This document shows, in pieces, positions 1 to 11,201 of a DNA stretch of 64,000 bases. Source of the stretch: Cryptomeria japonica (lineage: Eukaryota > Streptophyta > Pinopsida > Cupressales > Cupressaceae); assembly GCF_030272615.1 (NCBI RefSeq), contig NC_081414.1:817014396-817078395 (forward strand), given 5' to 3'. Position numbers and translations under genes: made by a program. The stretch's first letter is position 1. Each line of letters starts with the position of its first letter. A model generated the notes under the pieces. That model saw nothing but the letters and a program-made list of their open reading frames with translations. It had not been told where the DNA came from and searched no databases.

Positions 1-2986
1 GAAATCCTCCATTGTTAAATAATTTTCTTCCTGGATTTGTTGAACTTGATCCTTGAAGGCTTGAATCATATTAGCTAAATCTTCAAGTGTCTGCCTATCA
101 TCTTTCAGGAGTTGTATATCTGTGCACTTCATATTTTTCTGCATAGTATTCATTAGTTCTTTTAACTCCTTCAAAATTTTGATGGCTTCTTCATGCCCCT
201 GTTCAATAATTGAGCTCCTCCATTCAATATTTTCTTTACGTACAAAAAGAACACTGTCATCTAGACCATGCATTGGTTTTTCTACCAAGAAGTTTGTGAC
301 TCCATAACTTTGGGTATCCCTCATTTGTTTCAGTACATCTATCCATTTTCTTTTCTCTTTTTCCAAGGTGATTATTTTTGTTTCTAACTCCTTGCCTACA
401 TACTCTACACTTCCACATACTTGAATCAGATCAAAGATGTAGCTTGTACCTTTCTGGGCAACTGATTCTAGCCACTCACTGAAGATGTCTGCTACTATCC
501 GACTTCTTTGAACCTGATCAAGCAATTTTTTCTTCATTGGTGACTTTGGATCAAATGACAGAGGTACTTGGGAAAGCGGCTATGGATTGGGACCCTGTAT
601 GACATTGATGTACTAGACCATATGCATTATGATCTATTTCATTTCATTTTAATAATTTTGGTCTTTCCAAGTCTTGGTCAGAATTATCTTGGTGGAGGTC
701 TCTAGGCGTTTAGCATCCACAGCTCGAGAGGTCACCCCTAAATAAATCTTCTAAATAACAAATTATTTCTCAGTGATAGTCTCAACATCTTTATCCATTG
801 GGGGTCTAGCTACCTCTGCAATCCAATGCCCTATTTGATCATCCAAATCTATCATTGCTTCAGTTTTAAGTCTCTTGGACTTTGATGTTCTCCCCAAACA
901 TTTGTTGACCATGTCTTCCATTGGAATTAAGATTGGAATTACATTTCTTTTCTTGCTAAGTGAAGCACTTAACCTTTTGGCAATAGTAGATGTTTCCTTT
1001 TGTGGAGGTGATTGCTGGTTAGTGATGACAACAACCATAGTGTTTACAAAATCCTCAAGCTCTTGAATTTCCTTTCCCTTATCAGTAGCACTAGGAATGA
1101 GATTGTCCTACATCTGAGCACCCATCATCCCTTGAATTTCTTCTCTAGAGTCCAAATCTACTACAAGTGGACTTGTAGGGATTTTTCTAACTGTTCTTCT
1201 TGATACGGGATCTTGTGACACAAGTAGGGGAGGACCTCAAAGAAGATTCTCCTAAGTTTGCAATTTTGATTTTCTCGATCCTCTATTTTTCGTTACCTGC
1301 AATATCAATAGCAATGTTAAAAGAGGGAAAAGATGCTTGTGAAGTTGCATGAGTTTGACCAACTTTTGTACTCTTAGGTGTAGAACTGAGCTGTTGTCCA
1401 AAACGACGGTCCTTTAGCCATCTTTCTGTCTATCTAATAACATTGAAGGTTCTAGCTTGAAATTTGTCATCTCCTTTTCTATCCCAATCAACTTCTAGAA
1501 TAGACTGCCCCTATATCTTCTGATTGAACTTGGGATCAACAACTTCTTCACCTTCATCCTCTTGTACATCGGAGACATTCATGGATAGACCCATCATCAT
1601 AATCTGTTGAATTGTGAACCTAGACCACAATCTCTCACTAAATTCAAACTCATCATCACAGTTCTCCCAGTAGTCTTCTAGCTGAGGTTCATGACAAAAA
1701 TCAATATCAACATTCAATTTTTCTATGGAAAACCTTTAGATATCAAATTTGCATCTAGCAACATATAACTACAAATTGAACTTCTTGAATTCAAATTCAA
1801 GATTTAAGGCATCTAAAATAGATCTACAACTATAATATCCCAACTCTATTGGAAAGACAACTCCAAACTTCCCTTCATTTCTCTTATTAATATAGGTGAG
1901 TTGTCAACTGACTTCAATTAAAATATAACTATCTAGAGAATACTTGGGTAACCTAAAAGGTTCACCCTAAAAGCTACCAACTCTAACATAAGTGAACTGA
2001 GCAAACTGGATGAAGAAACTACCATAGATACCTACAAATTCCATCACTTCTATTGATAATCTCTTGTTTATATTACCCTGCAACTCATGAACCAATCTAC
2101 CTACAAAAATATCATTCCACCTCATGAATTTTTTAGCATATCTCTGCTACTGTAGGTGAGGATAGTATTTGTAAACCCTTATCCCATCAACCCAGGGTTC
2201 ATGGTATAAGCCATTCTAGTCTCGAGTACAAGTGAGCATATAAAACAGGTACGAGGACATATAAAAACCACTCATCCCTACAAATTTTATTAAGCCCTCA
2301 TGTAGTCTCTCTGCAACAACTTGCCCCCAATCTAGATAAGCACTTCCATTCAACATGACTTGAATGTAGAAATACATCCAATCTTCCCAATAAAATGCAT
2401 AGCATTTCCCTTCAATTTGTTCAACAAAATTACAATATCCCACACTTCTATTATAAAATGTTCTCTAGTGAGTGACCTCGGCAACCTAGAACCTCCTTTT
2501 TGGATTTTCAACAACTAGTTTATAGCAATTACGCTTATCTAGGTGCACTTCTTCTTAGAGAAGAAAGAGTATGAAGTACCAATGGTCCAGTCTTCATATG
2601 GCTCCTTATGGGGAATTCCCATGGCTGCCATTACATTCTCCCTATCAATTTTTGACAACACCTCTCCATTGATATCCCTAATAAACCCATGTTTTACATC
2701 ATACTGATTCATTCATTCTAAAACCAGCTCCAGGCATGGTGCCACAATAGTAAATGCAACAGCTTCAAGCAGACTAATTCTTACAATTTTCTCCATCATG
2801 GAATTTTGAGCTATATTCTTAGCTCTTTCTAGGAAGTCTGTGAGGTCTGCTTGTGCCAATGAAGTGTCACCCATCTCTGGTAGTGAGCTAATTAAACAAG
2901 AAGTATGACCCAATTTTGGTAGAGTTGGCCTCATGATGGCCCCTCTCATACTCATCAAACAACTTCAGGAATAAAATGAATTCCAC
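1..2986 (-). pseudogene. LTR-borne long ORF, 3' LTR copy (uncharacterised)
   Basis: Same protein as the copy at 46766-49964 but more decayed. The start codon of the other copy is GTG here (2986-2984). Recognisable stretches run from EYERGHHEA and LGHTSCLISSLPEMGDT near the start, through INGEVLSKI, AAMGIPHKE and WTIGTSYSFF (2560-2680), then GIRVYKYYPHLQ, an acidic stretch around 1511-1717, and a C-terminal helical part at 1-540 with heptad-like KELKELMNTMQ. Stops and frameshifts are frequent. I do not recognise a catalytic domain. The layout loosely recalls the plant mobile domain (aminotransferase-like) proteins often carried by plant transposons, but that is inference. Its presence in both LTRs means it was carried by the element before insertion. 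Confidence 0.6.
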
Positions 2987-3442
2987 TATTACAACAAAGG
3001 AAACGGACAACAACTAGCTTCTGAGCAAGAAAATACAGTAGAAGAAGAAACAATTGAAACTAACCTGATCCTAATAGCAAATTCTTGAAACCTTTTTGAG
3101 TGTAGATACAAAACCTCTGGCCCTTCTCTTTCACGGATACTGAGAAAGTACTAGAAAGATTGCTAGCTTTTTCAATTAAAAAATGAATAAAATCTCACTC
3201 AAATCCTAGCTAGTTGTACTAATTAAGTAATCTCATGTGAATTGACACCTGATTTGATGGATATCCAACATGCATTTAATTTTGGGTCACTCCATTACAT
3301 GTCACATGAATTACCATGATTATTTGCCATAATTAGAAACTAACATCTCAAACTACCCAAAATACTCCCTTTCCCGTTGTCATTTTCCCTCCATGATACG
3401 TGCACCACTTCTAAATGAAGCCTCAAACTATGAATTTTAAAC

Positions 3443-3640
3443 TTTGAACCTTGAAGCAAGAACCCAAAGGTTCAAAGGTTCAAGTTAAACTCTAAGAAAG
3501 AACATAGAACAGAACATAAAATAGTCTTCAGGCATAAAAACAAAAGCCAACAAACGAGCAAAGATATAACTGATGCACAACCAACTTTGAACCTTGAACC
3601 TTGAACCAAGAGGTTCAAGTTCAACATAAACTTTCAACAA
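3443..3640. repeat. GAACCTT / AAGGTTC inverted words near LTR start
   Basis: Short inverted words recur, for example TTTGAACCTT at 3443-3452 with its exact reverse complement AAGGTTCAAA at 3467-3476, and GAACCTTGAACC runs near 3590-3605 followed by GGTTCAAG at 3612. The same arrangement is at about 50415-50620 in the other LTR, so it belongs to the element. It lies between the LTR start and the LTR ORF, where a promoter would sit. Confidence 0.6.
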
Positions 3641-3835
3641 AGTGCTTGCCTTTACCATGAAATAAAGCCACAAAGACAACTATATTTAAAGTGGGTATTG
3701 AACTTGAACTTTGAACAAAGGCAGGGTTCAATCACTTGAGTTCAAAGGAAGAAAACACACAACCAAAAAGGAAAATAAAAAATTAAAGGATGAATTTTGA
3801 ATTGAAACTCAAAAGAAAATGAGGGAGGACTAACA

Positions 3836-4005
3836 TTGGCTCTGACTAGGGACTGGGATGGTAAGAGACCAAGACATGAACCCCAAGATCTCTAGTTTGG
3901 CAAACAAGCTTTAAATCAAAAGGACTGAAGCAAAAATAAAACAAAACCAAAACAACTAACTGAACACAACAAAACTTATATACAAGACTTGCAGGGCACT
4001 CCTGT
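3836..4005 (-). other. Element 1 region between pol and 3' LTR
   Basis: 170 bases after the pol stop, before the 3' LTR. A polypurine tract would be expected just before 3835 on the minus strand. The bases there are not purine-rich, so the tract is either decayed or unusual. Nothing else is visible. Confidence 0.4.
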
Positions 4006-5068
4006 TTACAATTGATATAATTTCAAATCATGCCCATTATAGGACAGGGGAAGAACAGTACCATCCTGGTATGTTAGTTTGAAAGAATTAGGCCCTTTTA
4101 CCTCATGAATTAAGAATGGTCCTTTCCAGAGTGACTCAAACTTCCTATGTGCTCCTTTTGGTCCCCTTCTTCTGTCCCAAATTAAAAATTGATCACATTG
4201 CATAAATTTTCATGGTTTGACTCTCTTGTCAAATATTTTCTTGACCCACATCTTATGTTCTGTAATACGATTAACCAATTTATCTCTTTCTTCTTCAATC
4301 CTCATTAAATGCATAATCCTCTTCTTCAGAGAATCTTGAAAATATGCATCTTCAACAACTATTTGTAACTTTGAAGCTACAAGTTCTAAGGGAAGTGATA
4401 CTTGAGCTCCCATGTCATACACTAGTTCAAAAGGAGACATCCCTATGCCTCTTTTTGGAGATGTGTGATCCCGTCCAGAGAGCTTCGTACAATCTTTTCT
4501 GCCAGTATTTGAAGTTTTCACTCACTAGCTTCTTCATAATGTTTATCAATTTTTTATTGCTTGACTCCTCCTGGCCATTACCCCATGGGTAATAATTTGA
4601 AGAGTGAATGAGAGATATCCCATGATCATAACAAAACAAAGAAATCTTGGTAGAAGATAAATTGGTTGCATTATCAGTCACAATCTTCTAAGGAACCCCA
4701 AAACGAACTAGAATATTTTCTTTAAGAAAATTGCAAACTACCTCAGAAGTTGTCTTCTGTACCAGAATGACTTCAACCCATTTGGTGAAGTAATCAGTGG
4801 TTGTTAGTATGTGCATATGTCTGGCACTTGAAGTAGGTGACAATGGACCTATAAAATCTAAACCCCACTGTTTAAATGGCTCATCAATAACTACAGGTGT
4901 GAGAGGCAATGCTGCAAGTTGCGGCTTCCCAATGAATAACTTACACTTTTCACACTTAGCTACCCAAGCATAAGTAGCCTTGAACATACCTAGCCAATAA
5001 TGATAATTTCTCAAGATTTTATAGGCAGTTACTGTTGATGAAAAATGACCACCACAGGCTTCATCCTA
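4006..5068 (-). pseudogene. Element 1 integrase with C-terminal tail
   Basis: Ty3/gypsy integrase, which joins element cDNA to host DNA. The N-terminal zinc-binding part includes CGGHF and the pair CEKC (about 4945-5060). Catalytic core: first Asp in WGLDFIGP (about 4850-4870), second Asp in IVTDNATN (4670-4690), and Glu in NGQEESSNK (about 4555-4580). The tail (4006-4521) contains GMSPFELVYD and LWKGPFLIHEV, typical of the gypsy integrase C-terminus. Breaks: stops near 4684, 4424 and 4205, and a frameshift near 4430-4520. The last piece ends LSYNGHDLKLYQL, the usual end of a pol polyprotein. The catalytic triad survives but the frame does not, so it is inactive. Confidence 0.85.
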
Positions 5069-5788
5069 AAAAGTTTTTAATAGTGGCTCTTGAAGTAACT
5101 TATCTACGCAGCGTAGGAAAGTCCCATCCAACCCCTTCTTGTATAGCACATCATAAAAAATGACATATTTAGTACAATTTAATCTTAGATTCCATTTTTC
5201 TCTCGAAGAGAGGTGCGATGGATAGTCTCCATAAGTCAGGTAATATGCAATGTCGGCAAACCAAGTGTCTTGAAGTCCAACAAATAAGACTAAAGGTAGT
5301 TCCTCATTCACTTCACTCTTGCTTTCTACGATTAATTTACACAAACCTTGTCCTTTCACCAATTTAGTTGGCTTGATGTCTAGATTGAACTCTTGTATCT
5401 TAGACACCCATGAATCTCTATTGTTCATCCTGATATCATGTTATGTTAAAATGCTCTTAACAGAAGAGTGCGGTACATACACTATCACATGGGAATGAAG
5501 AATATAGTACCTAAATTGTTTTATAGCTTTCATAACAACAAATGTTTGTTTCTCCATCAGTGAATATTTCAATTCATGTTTCTTGAGAGGAACACTCATG
5601 AAGGATATTGGAACTTCTTCATTTTCTTAACTCTTTTGTAACAAAATTCCTGACACGTTATGTTCTGAGGCATAATAATAAATAATAAAATCTTTCTTAA
5701 AATTTGGATTAACAAGGGTAGGTGCTTGAGCTATAGCTTCTTTTATCGCTTCAAATGCCTTCTTCCCCTCTTCATTCCACTTGAATAC
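5069..5788 (-). pseudogene. Element 1 original RNase H (degenerate) and connection
   Basis: This is the gypsy RNase H that follows reverse transcriptase. The conserved frame FASxHxxxGxLLQK is visible as YYYASEHNVSGILLQKS (about 5640-5690), followed by LKKHELKYSLMEKQ and FRYYILHSH. Active gypsy RNase H has Asp at the position before Ala-Ser; here it is Tyr, so the first catalytic acid is gone. Loss of this residue is the usual pattern where an element has gained a second RNase H, as this one has at 7037-7501. The rest (5066-5428) is the linker to integrase, ending in a KKGLDGTFLRCV motif. Several stops are present. Confidence 0.75.
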
Positions 5789-6620
5789 CTATTTTTCACT
5801 CATTAGGTTCACAATGTATCTTGTGATCTTTGCAAAATCCGGAACAAATCTTCTTAGAAAATTCACCTGTCTAAAGAAGGAGCTGACTACATTCCTATTT
5901 GATGGTAAACTTAACTGCTGAATTTCCTTTACCCTTTCAGGATCCACTTTAACTCCCTCTTTAGAAATGATGTGACCAAGTAATTTTCCTTTAGTGACCC
6001 CAAACATTGACTTCTTCAGATTCAATGATACTCCATGTTCCCGACTTCTCTACAATACTTGCCTTAAGTCTCTTAGCTGATGTTTTCTTCTTTTCAAAAA
6101 GACAGTTAAATCATCAAGGTATATAAAAGTTATTTTATCTTTCAGATGACTGAAAGACAAGTCCATAGCCCTTTGGAAAGTTGCTCCAGCGTTTATCAAA
6201 CCAAACAACATCCTGTTATATGAGAAGGTATCCTAGGGAGTGATGAAAGTTGTTTTGTGTTGGTCGCTTTCTGAAACACTAATCTGGTTATAACCAGAAA
6301 AACCATCAATCATAGACATCATTTCTGAACTTGAATCTGTCTGCAAATTATGATCCATAGCAGGCAATGGGTAATTATCTTTCAGGCTAGATTGAATCAA
6401 ATTCCTAAAGTCCATGCAAATTCTTATCTCCCTGTTTTTCTTACGAAATGGAACTATGTTGGCTATCCAAGTGGAATGATGAATAGGATATATGATTCTA
6501 GCCTTCAACATTTTGTCTACCTCGTTAAAGATGGCCACAGCTACCTTGGGATTAAAATTCCTAAGTTTCTACTGGAAAGGGCTTGTTCCAGGCTTCAAAG
6601 GAATATGATGTTGGAATTTT
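5789..6620 (-). pseudogene. Element 1 reverse transcriptase
   Basis: Copies element RNA to DNA. The N-terminal palm has KARIIYPIHHSTWIANIV and IRICMDFRNL; the first metal-binding Asp is in MIDGFSGYNQI (about 6285-6315); the second motif is an intact YLDD in IYLDDLTVF (about 6105-6130). The thumb has GKLLGHIISKEGVKVDP. The 5' edge begins near PGTSPFQ at about 6600. Breaks: TAG near 6570, TAG at 6233 after FITP, and a TAG near 6050. At the FITP stop the usual residue is Trp, so it fits a G-to-A change. No frameshift is needed from about 6600 to 6233. Family Ty3/gypsy is certain; activity is lost. Confidence 0.9.
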
Positions 6621-7003
6621 CCTTCCCTAAAATTTTTTAGGTCATCATAGCACTAGGCAAAGATGTCTTTGTATTCCAATAGGAGACTTATGAACCTTTC
6701 CTTCTTTGCAGGCATGCAACATTTTCCTAGGTTAACATACTTAGGATCCTTCTTAGTTCCAATATTAACTCTTTCATAACCACCAACATCCTCGATTGTA
6801 GGAATTCACTCATCTTTTTTCTTATTAAAGGCATCATGACGATCAAAGAGACGTTCTAAAGAGACTAACCCTTTAGGAATCTTATTTCCTTTTAGTTGTA
6901 TTACTCCATCATTTAGTTCTTGACCTGGTTCCGATGAAAACTCCTTGCACTCAGTGTCTGATCCTTCAAAGAAAGTAGCAGTGAACATTTCTGTGCAATG
7001 CAA
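6621..7003 (-). pseudogene. Element 1 linker between extra RNase H and reverse transcriptase
   Basis: An open stretch at 6806-7003 contains IQLKGNKIPKGLVSLE followed by RLFDRHDAF. I know this phrase from plant gypsy polyproteins in the segment that leads into reverse transcriptase, where it follows an RNase H-like domain. 6621-6805 is the decayed continuation. It shows that the RNase H at 7037-7501 and the reverse transcriptase are parts of one polyprotein and that the upstream order is original, not a rearrangement. Confidence 0.6.
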
Positions 7004-7036
7004 AAAGTTTTTGATTTGCTTGTCATTTTCAAAGAC

Positions 7037-7501
7037 CTACCAAAATTCTGAATTATCAGGTACACTAGGTTGGTATATCAACTCCACTTGGTATGTATCA
7101 TTTGTAAACTCGGGATGAGGAATCAAAAGGGAAGTTGATACTGCCAAAGAATCAGCTTTAGAATTTTGTTCTCTAAGAATAGCCTCAATATAAAATGCAT
7201 CAAAACTCTCAATTTCATCCCAAACTCTATTTTGGTAGTGCCTCAACCTCTCATTCTTTACATTGAACAACCCTCTGACTTATTTCATAATTAACTTTCC
7301 ATCTCCCTTAACTTGCAATAGCTTCACTCCCACTTTCTTTGCTTTGGCTAATCCCAACACCAAGGCCTCATACTTGGCAGTATTATTTGTGTTCTTGAAC
7401 TCTAACTTGAAAGAGAAAGGAATATGTTTGCCAGAGGGAGGAATAAGAACTCCCCTGGCTGCAGAACCTAATGCTGCACAACTTCCATCAAATGCCATCA
7501 A
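7037..7501 (-). pseudogene. Element 1 extra RNase H, upstream of reverse transcriptase
   Basis: RNase H fold of the archaeal-like type found as a second copy in Tat-lineage elements. Motifs in order: first Asp in AFDGSCAALGSAARGV; TNNTAKYEALVLGL with the Glu of the active site; GDGKLIMK where GDS is usual; HYQNRVWDEI; and the last Asp in NSKADSLAVS. The frame is broken by a stop near 7278 between two open pieces. It lies between protease and reverse transcriptase, whereas Tat elements (including element 4 here) normally carry it after the original RNase H. All four acidic positions look present, so the domain was probably active before the frame broke. Confidence 0.8.
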
Positions 7502-7579
7502 TCATAAATCCTCTTTTGCCTCAGATTGTGACAGATTTCATGCAACTTCATTATTATATAAGATCATATAATTCCCAAA

Positions 7580-8206
7580 TTAACATTCATGATACAATAT
7601 TTGTGCTTTTGGATTATCAGAAGGAAAAAAAATGAACTTAGATTTAGGCTTGGGTTGCAAAATGACTCGTTGTTTCGCTATGGGAATGGTGGCCTGAGAC
7701 CGGTCCATCTTAATATCACCACCTAGGTCTCTACAAAATGTATGACTTAACAACATGTCGTAACTTGCAGGAATGTCAGCTATCAAAATGGTTAAAGTAA
7801 TTCTTTTATCTGGATGAGCAGCAAGGACCACTTGAGCATCTTTGATCTGTCCTAATAAGGGTATTTTTTTGGAGTCCATCGAGTAACACCTACCAAAGGT
7901 TTTTGTTAAGGACAATCACATGGCCTTGGCTACTACATATGGCATGATGTTATCTAAGACACCTGAGTCTATAATACAGTTGTTTAGTTTATGACCATTT
8001 ATGAATAAGGATATATAAAATGGCTTAGGTTTTGATTCAAGGATAGACAACATATCGTCAACTTGATGGGAAACTATTTTAGGGAAAGCTTCATGGGCAA
8101 GAGGATGTGTTGACACATCTCCTTGGGAGGACAATGTAGCATTAACTGATTGTTGTATAATGTCAGCTTGTACATATGTAGTATTTCCTTTCACAAACTT
8201 AACCAA
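7580..8206 (-). pseudogene. Element 1 aspartic protease
   Basis: Retropepsin-type protease that cleaves Gag and Pol. The active site is CIIDSGVLDNIMP (about 7945-7985), with the DSG form common in plant gypsy elements. It is followed by LTKTFGRCYSMDS, IPLLGQIKDAQVVLA, and DIPASYDMLLSHTFCRDLGG, the conserved flap and C-terminal signature. One stop at 7916 divides it into two pieces in adjoining frames. It sits directly upstream of the extra RNase H. Confidence 0.85.
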
Positions 8207-8791
8207 CCTATCAAGCTCTTTGGGATTTGATTTAAGGTATTTTGTTGGTGTAATTTGAATCTAAGAGGATTTACAAAATTCTACAATATCAAAAGAACCC
8301 TCAGTCTCTACAGATTTCAATAACTAAGGTTGTTGAGGTCTGAAATCATTATTATGAAACTGGGAATTAATCTCCTTACCTTTGGGATTCACAATAGAAG
8401 ATGAAGGAGTGCCTTGAGGTTTGACATTCTATTGATTTTTGGTCAACAAGACACAAAAAGGATCTTCCAAGGTAACCAAAATATCACCTCCTCTTTCTAA
8501 ATCTGACTCATACTCTAGGAAGTGGATTTTAGAGTCGCTAGGCTGCCTGAAAGATTCTTCTTCACTTGGTTTACTTAGCACCTCCTTAGAACCAATCAAC
8601 TAGGCATAACACACCATCTCCGGGCAATAACTTTCATCATGGTCATCGATGAGATGAAAAATGTGGCCGAGGTGCTTCAATAGCTAGCCTTTGTTGCGTT
8701 GGAGGTAATTATAGTGATTTACCTTCGGTCCCTACTGACTGATTTAGAAATATTGATAGGTCTATGGATAAGTTGTATTGGATTTAGGCAA
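8207..8791 (-). other. Element 1 gag C-terminal / zinc-knuckle region, decayed
   Basis: Between the gag core and protease, where a zinc knuckle is expected. I can see only short broken reading frames and no clear CCHC motif. Nothing else is visible. Confidence 0.4.
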
Positions 8792-9482
8792 TTATCTCTT
8801 GAGTGTTATCACATCATTCATCAACCTCTGAATCATAGGGTCTAATGAAGTTGTTGAGGTTGATTCGTGTGGGCCAGCAGTTTGAACTTCCCTCTTCCAC
8901 TTTCCTGCAATGATTAAATCATCCTCCAATTCTAGAGCTAAAGTCTTGGCAGCTGCTAAATTTTGCACTCTCTGCCTATGGATTAAAAAAATTATTTCTG
9001 AAGGAATTAAGTTAATAAAGAAACACTTCAAGTTATCATCAGAGGGCCTTTGAGTAGCCAGGATCTTATGGACTGTCTTATCAAAATTAGCCACAAAATC
9101 CCTCATTATTTTAGGGATCTCCTTTTTCAACTGTGCTAATTGAGCCAAAAGTGAGTGTTCATCAACAGCGAATTTAAATCTAACTTCAAATTTTGTCTTG
9201 AGATCTTGCCAATTTCTAATAATACCGTTAGGTAAATGGTAAAACCAATATGCAACAACTTCAGTCAATGTTTAAACAAATAATCTTATAGCCACATCTT
9301 CATGTTGGATTGCTAACACACCACAAGCCACATTAAAGGCATTCAAATGGTCATCAGTGGTGACCTTCCCATCACCACTAAACTTGGGTAGATGATCTCT
9401 TGATCCTTTTGGTAAGGGATTTAAATTTTTTTCCAAGAGCAAGTGGCCCTACAGTTGGCCCCCAAGGTTTATTAGCAGCCAT
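8792..9482 (-). pseudogene. Element 1 Gag
   Basis: Capsid-type protein of plant gypsy elements (Retrotrans_gag). The likely start is ATG at 9482-9480 (MAANKPWGPT), followed by a frameshift around 9430 and a TAA near 9271. The core contains DHLPKFSGDGKVTTDDH, then ATG-like TEVVAYWFYHLPNG, NWQDLKTKFEVRFKF, LAQLKKEIPKIMRDFVANF and LATQRPSDDNLK. These are the usual conserved helices. The open part is 158 residues. Its leader continues from 9483 to 9735, where the copia LTR cuts in. Confidence 0.85.
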
Positions 9483-9735
9483 GGGTAAAACAATATTCAA
9501 AGGTGTGGGATTGATTATAGTAGGAAGGACAACACCATGAAAAGTTAGGGCGTAACAAATGAAAGATGTTGGTAAAATAGGAGATCAGCTTGGAGGTCTA
9601 CTTCTTTCTCTTCTTTTGGGTGTAAAGGAAGTGGAAAAATTCAAATGTGGTAACTCTTGAAATATAGATTCAAACACTCCTTGATGCCTCTAGGACTGTG
9701 TATATCTTCTTGACTCTAGCCTGTTTACAAAATTT
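9483..9735 (-). other. Element 1 leader, proximal half
   Basis: Untranslated leader upstream of gag. It is cut at 9735/9736 by the copia 5' LTR and resumes at 45932-46028, next to the primer-binding site. No gene is visible. Confidence 0.6.
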
Positions 9736-11127
9736 TGTTGGCATTTTGCATGGAGATTGTATTAATGATATGTTGCCATTGCTTTCAATTGAACCGGTAA
9801 TGGTATTCATGTTATTGTTGATATTGTTGTTTTTGATATTGGCTAGTAATCGATAAGAAGAGATTTGTGGAAGATGTTGGAAACTGGTATGTAAAGTTTG
9901 TGAGTTGAACCAGTGAACCAGTGTAAAGGGTCAAACCTTTCTAAGAAATGTAACCGGTAAACCCTATCAGCTGTTAAACCCTAACCGATCAAGTTTGTTG
10001 GTTTATTATCTCATAAGCGGTAATGATGAAGACACATGTGATCATTGTATAAGGATATGTTCAAATTGTTTTGGCGTGTTTGTTTTTTGTCTAGGGAAGG
10101 AGAAAAGTGGATTGCATCTAATGTACAATGCGCGATGAGTTACAAAGTCTGATGAAGCGGTGATCATGGAGCGGTTGGAATTTTCTTGAAGAATGTGAAG
10201 AGATTGTCCTGATTTCTAACGATCAAGATTGTACCGACTTGTTTGTAATCTTGATTATGAGAATTAGGTTTTTGTTGTTATACTGACCTAACTGATTTGT
10301 ATTTAAGGTCGATGAAGTTGTTTGTAAAGGTTGTTGGCAAGATTGATAGAAACTTGTTGAGTGTGTAGTTGCCTAACCAGTGAATGGATTAGCACTTTGA
10401 GTGAAGGCAGATTGAAGTTTAGAAGGATTTGATCAAGCAAATGTAGTGTTACTCAGACAGATCAAGAAAACCTATTGTTTTCTAGCAATTACAATAGTAG
10501 TGAAATCTCTTAATTGGGTAAGATCTAACAAGCTTGGTTACTCATTAAATCCTCTAACAAGGTGGTCCATTAGCTTGGATTCTTAAATCCTCCAACGAGG
10601 TTACTCCTAACAAGGTATTTTGCTTTTCATCAAGGCATATTTGTAAATCCCTTAACCGAGTGATTCCTAACCAAAATTAGTTCTTAATAGGACTTATTGT
10701 AAATCTTTAACAGGCTTGGCTCCTAACAGGGCGAACTTTAGAATATTTCAAATAGCTATGCTTGTGAGTCTCATCTCACTATAGTTTTTACCTATTTGGG
10801 TTTTCCATAAATAAACATGTGTGTCAAGTGGTGAATGCTTTTGTGGTTCTGATCTTATATGTAGAAGCATTGAAATATGAATATGTTGAGTTATGATTAA
10901 GCATTGTTGATGTTTACAAGATTGAAGTTGTTTATTGTTAAGTTGTCATAACAGTGAAAGCGGTTGATGTCAAGTATTCTTATGAATATTAATCTTGACT
11001 GAGATATGTTTACTTTGTGTGACTGAGTTTGAGATTGGGAACTTTGTATCAGTTTTTCAATATAATGATTTACCCCCCCAACCCTCTCATTATTCTACCG
11101 GATACTTATTCTTTCATCATACCATCA
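9736..11127 (+). repeat. 5' LTR of the copia element
   Basis: Begins TGTTGGCATTTTGC and ends ATACCATCA. It matches 44554-45931. The 3' LTR has 17 extra bases at its start (a repeat of TGTTGGCATTTTG plus AGTT), so either that is a duplication there or this copy is trimmed. The flanking near-identical pentamer supports a true start at 9736. It also has a 46-base block near 10275-10320 that the 3' LTR lacks. Confidence 0.9.
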
Positions 11128-11129
11128 AT

Positions 11130-11141
11130 TGGTATCATAGT
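11130..11141 (+). promoter_or_regulatory. Primer-binding site of the copia element
   Basis: TGGTATCATAGT lies 2 bases after the LTR. It matches the complement of the plant initiator Met tRNA 3' end (TGGTATCAGAGC) at 10 of 12 positions, the standard primer for copia elements. Confidence 0.8.
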
Positions 11142-11201
11142 GTCTTAGGTCCTCTTAATCTAAAAGCCTAACAACTTGAGGAAAAGATCTTGTAGATCAC
11201 G

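Larger units (their letters stand above)
1..3835 (-). repeat. 3' LTR of element 1 (partial, cut by window edge)
   Basis: Direct repeat of 47012-50823. The first 60 bases differ from that copy at about 8 positions, so the element is old. It ends at 3835 in ...GGACTAACA, and the sequence after that differs from what follows the other copy at 50824. The missing part, equivalent to 46049-47011, lies left of the window. It contains the 3' copy of the LTR-borne ORF. Confidence 0.8.
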
